Shown one piece after another: positions 5,172 to 6,175 of a stretch of DNA of 6,175 bases. A model generated the notes under the pieces. The model was not told the DNA's origin, made no database searches, and worked only from the letters and a program-made list of their open reading frames with translations. The stretch is from Xanthobacteraceae bacterium (lineage in GTDB: Bacteria > Pseudomonadota > Alphaproteobacteria > Rhizobiales > Xanthobacteraceae), in the NCBI GenBank assembly GCA_030037185.1, contig JASHRR010000776.1, positions 1 to 6,175 on the forward strand, given 5' to 3'. The translations under genes were made by a program, and so were the position numbers. Each line of letters starts with the position of its first letter. The stretch's first letter is position 1.

Positions 5172-5454
5172 TCCTGCCCTCTGGGACTACACTTGTTGGT
5201 GATCATGACTTCAGCCGAAAGGACACCCAAAGCACTGCTGGCCAGAAGTCCTGCTTTCGCATTGGCTCTGCGGGCACCAGCTAGATGCCGCTACCTATCC
5301 GAGCTGGAGAAACCAGGCGCTGATGATGATTCCCCGCCAGCGGAAGCCTTCGCTCGAATAGCCAGCCGCTCCAGGCTCAACTCCAGCGAGCTTGCATTGA
5401 CCCTGTCGGCGACTAGATGTCAACTTTCAACGGTTCACACAGCTGGTGCCGCAG
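5172..5454. other. Divergent intergenic region between phosphatase and transporter
   Basis: This stretch should hold promoters for both divergent genes. A plus frame from ATG 5205 is open to 5555 (116 codons), but it overlaps the transporter start in another frame, lacks a ribosome binding site and ends in low-quality sequence, so it is not called. No pho-box-like tandem repeat was recognised. Confidence 0.4.
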
Positions 5455-6175
5455 ATGGCAAGCACGGTGATGCTCGATTTGATGGGGGGCGTTGCGCTCC
5501 TGCTCTGGGGCCTCCACATGGTCCGCAGTGGCATCATCCGTGCGTTTGGCAGTGACCTGAGGCGCACGCTGGGCTTAGCGCTTCGAAACCGGTTCACGGC
5601 CCTTTTAGCGGGCCTCGGCCTCACCGCCGTGCTTCAAAGCAGCACCGCCACGGGACTGATGACCGCCTCATTCACAGCGGCTGGCCATCTGGATCTGGTC
5701 ACGGGGCTGGCCGTCATGCTGGGTGCCAATATCGGCACCACCTTGATCGTGCAAGTCCTGTCCTTTAACGTCTCCGCGGCCGCACCCGCCCTCTTTGTGG
5801 CCGGGCTCATCGCGTTCAACCGCGGACGGCGCACCTGGGTACGCGACGTCGGGCGCGTGGCCATTGGCCTCGGGTTGATGCTGCTGGCGCTGCACATCCT
5901 GCTCGATTCGCTGACGCCGGCCGAGAATGCCCCGAGCGTTCGAGCCCTGCTGGCCGCAATCACGGGAGAGCCTGTTCCGTGCGTCGCGCTGGCAGCGCTT
6001 TTGACCTGGGCCGCGCATTCGAGCGCCGCGGTGGTGCTCTTCACCATGTCGCTCGCTTATTCGCAATTCATCACGCCGGTTGCGGCTCTTGCGCTCGTCC
6101 TTGGCGCCAATCTCGGCGCCGCCATCAATCCGATTCTTGAGAGCGGAACCGCAACCAATCCAGCGGGTCGCCGGC
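5455..6175 (+). CDS. Na/Pi-cotransporter family protein, N-terminal part (runs off the window)
   Basis: 240 codons are visible without a stop; family members are usually about 540-600 residues, so more than half lies beyond 6175. The membrane-embedded Na/Pi cotransporter domain is clear: GGVALLLWGLHMVRSG (11-26), then the first QSS repeat AVLQSSTATGL (58-68), GANIGTT (90-96), a hydrophobic span with RVAIGLGLMLLALHILL (134-150), and the second repeat AAHSSAAVVL (186-195) followed by GANLGAAINP (217-226). The second copy has His-Ser-Ser in place of Gln-Ser-Ser. The family moves phosphate or related anions with sodium across the inner membrane. A C-terminal PhoU-like domain often follows but cannot be seen here. 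The start is uncertain: ATG 5455 is chosen, with ATG 5470 or 5482 possible. None has a clear ribosome binding site, and the frame is open back to TGA at 5398. Confidence 0.9.
   Translation, partial: MASTVMLDLMGGVALLLWGLHMVRSGIIRAFGSDLRRTLGLALRNRFTALLAGLGLTAVLQSSTATGLMTASFTAAGHLDLVTGLAVMLGANIGTTLIVQVLSFNVSAAAPALFVAGLIAFNRGRRTWVRDVGRVAIGLGLMLLALHILLDSLTPAENAPSVRALLAAITGEPVPCVALAALLTWAAHSSAAVVLFTMSLAYSQFITPVAALALVLGANLGAAINPILESGTATNPAGRR

Noticed and set aside
4791..5555. 254-codon plus-strand open frame, the longest in the window
   Set aside because: Its first half is antisense to the histidine phosphatase with its intact catalytic motifs, and its end overlaps the transporter in another frame; no ribosome binding site.
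5634..6066. Two long minus-strand frames over the right end
   Set aside because: Both are antisense shadows of the Na/Pi-cotransporter coding sequence.
1..6175. CRISPR array, tRNA, nod-box or NifA-site
   Set aside because: No regularly spaced repeats, cloverleaf-like sequence, nod-box-like ATC-N9-GAT series or well-placed TGT-N10-ACA was recognised by eye.

Overview
The window looks like accessory DNA from a GC-rich alphaproteobacterium, most likely a Bradyrhizobium-type rhizobium. This rests on codon use (strong G/C at third positions in the real frames), purine-rich Shine-Dalgarno sites, and several small orphan proteins whose style I associate with rhizobial genomes. No search was possible, so the genus is an inference. 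Coding density is low, with stretches of 500-900 bases holding only relics, which fits an eroding genomic or symbiosis island. No intact transposase, integrase, tRNA, rRNA or CRISPR array was found.

Left part (1-1510, plus strand): a broken GlsB/YeaQ/YmgE-type membrane protein gene (197-516) whose family sequence can be followed only by switching frames. It is followed by a 57-residue orphan (788-961) and a secreted Gly/His-rich protein with an aromatic C-terminus (1064-1477), each with a good ribosome binding site.

Middle (1511-3039): mostly gene-poor. It holds coding-like relics, a perfect 10-bp inverted repeat, and an AT-rich segment in which 22/23-bp near-perfect inverted repeats bracket a GC-rich core (1996-2219). 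Next comes a 71-residue orphan (2291-2506) whose ribosome binding site lies in a run of nine G.

Right-middle (3040-3710): two convergent hypothetical genes whose stop codons overlap. The 3711-4592 stretch holds minus-strand relics, including a CxxCH segment and what may be the C-terminal half of an NTF2/SnoaL-like protein lying against the 3' end of the next gene.

Right end (4593-6175): an intact histidine phosphatase on the minus strand, and divergent from it the first 240 codons of a Na/Pi-cotransporter family protein that runs off the window. These are the only two intact genes assignable to characterised families. Both relate loosely to phosphate, but a functional link is only an inference. 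I see no convincing new multi-gene system. The most unusual structures are the inverted-repeat element, the G-run at a ribosome binding site, and the layered gene relics.
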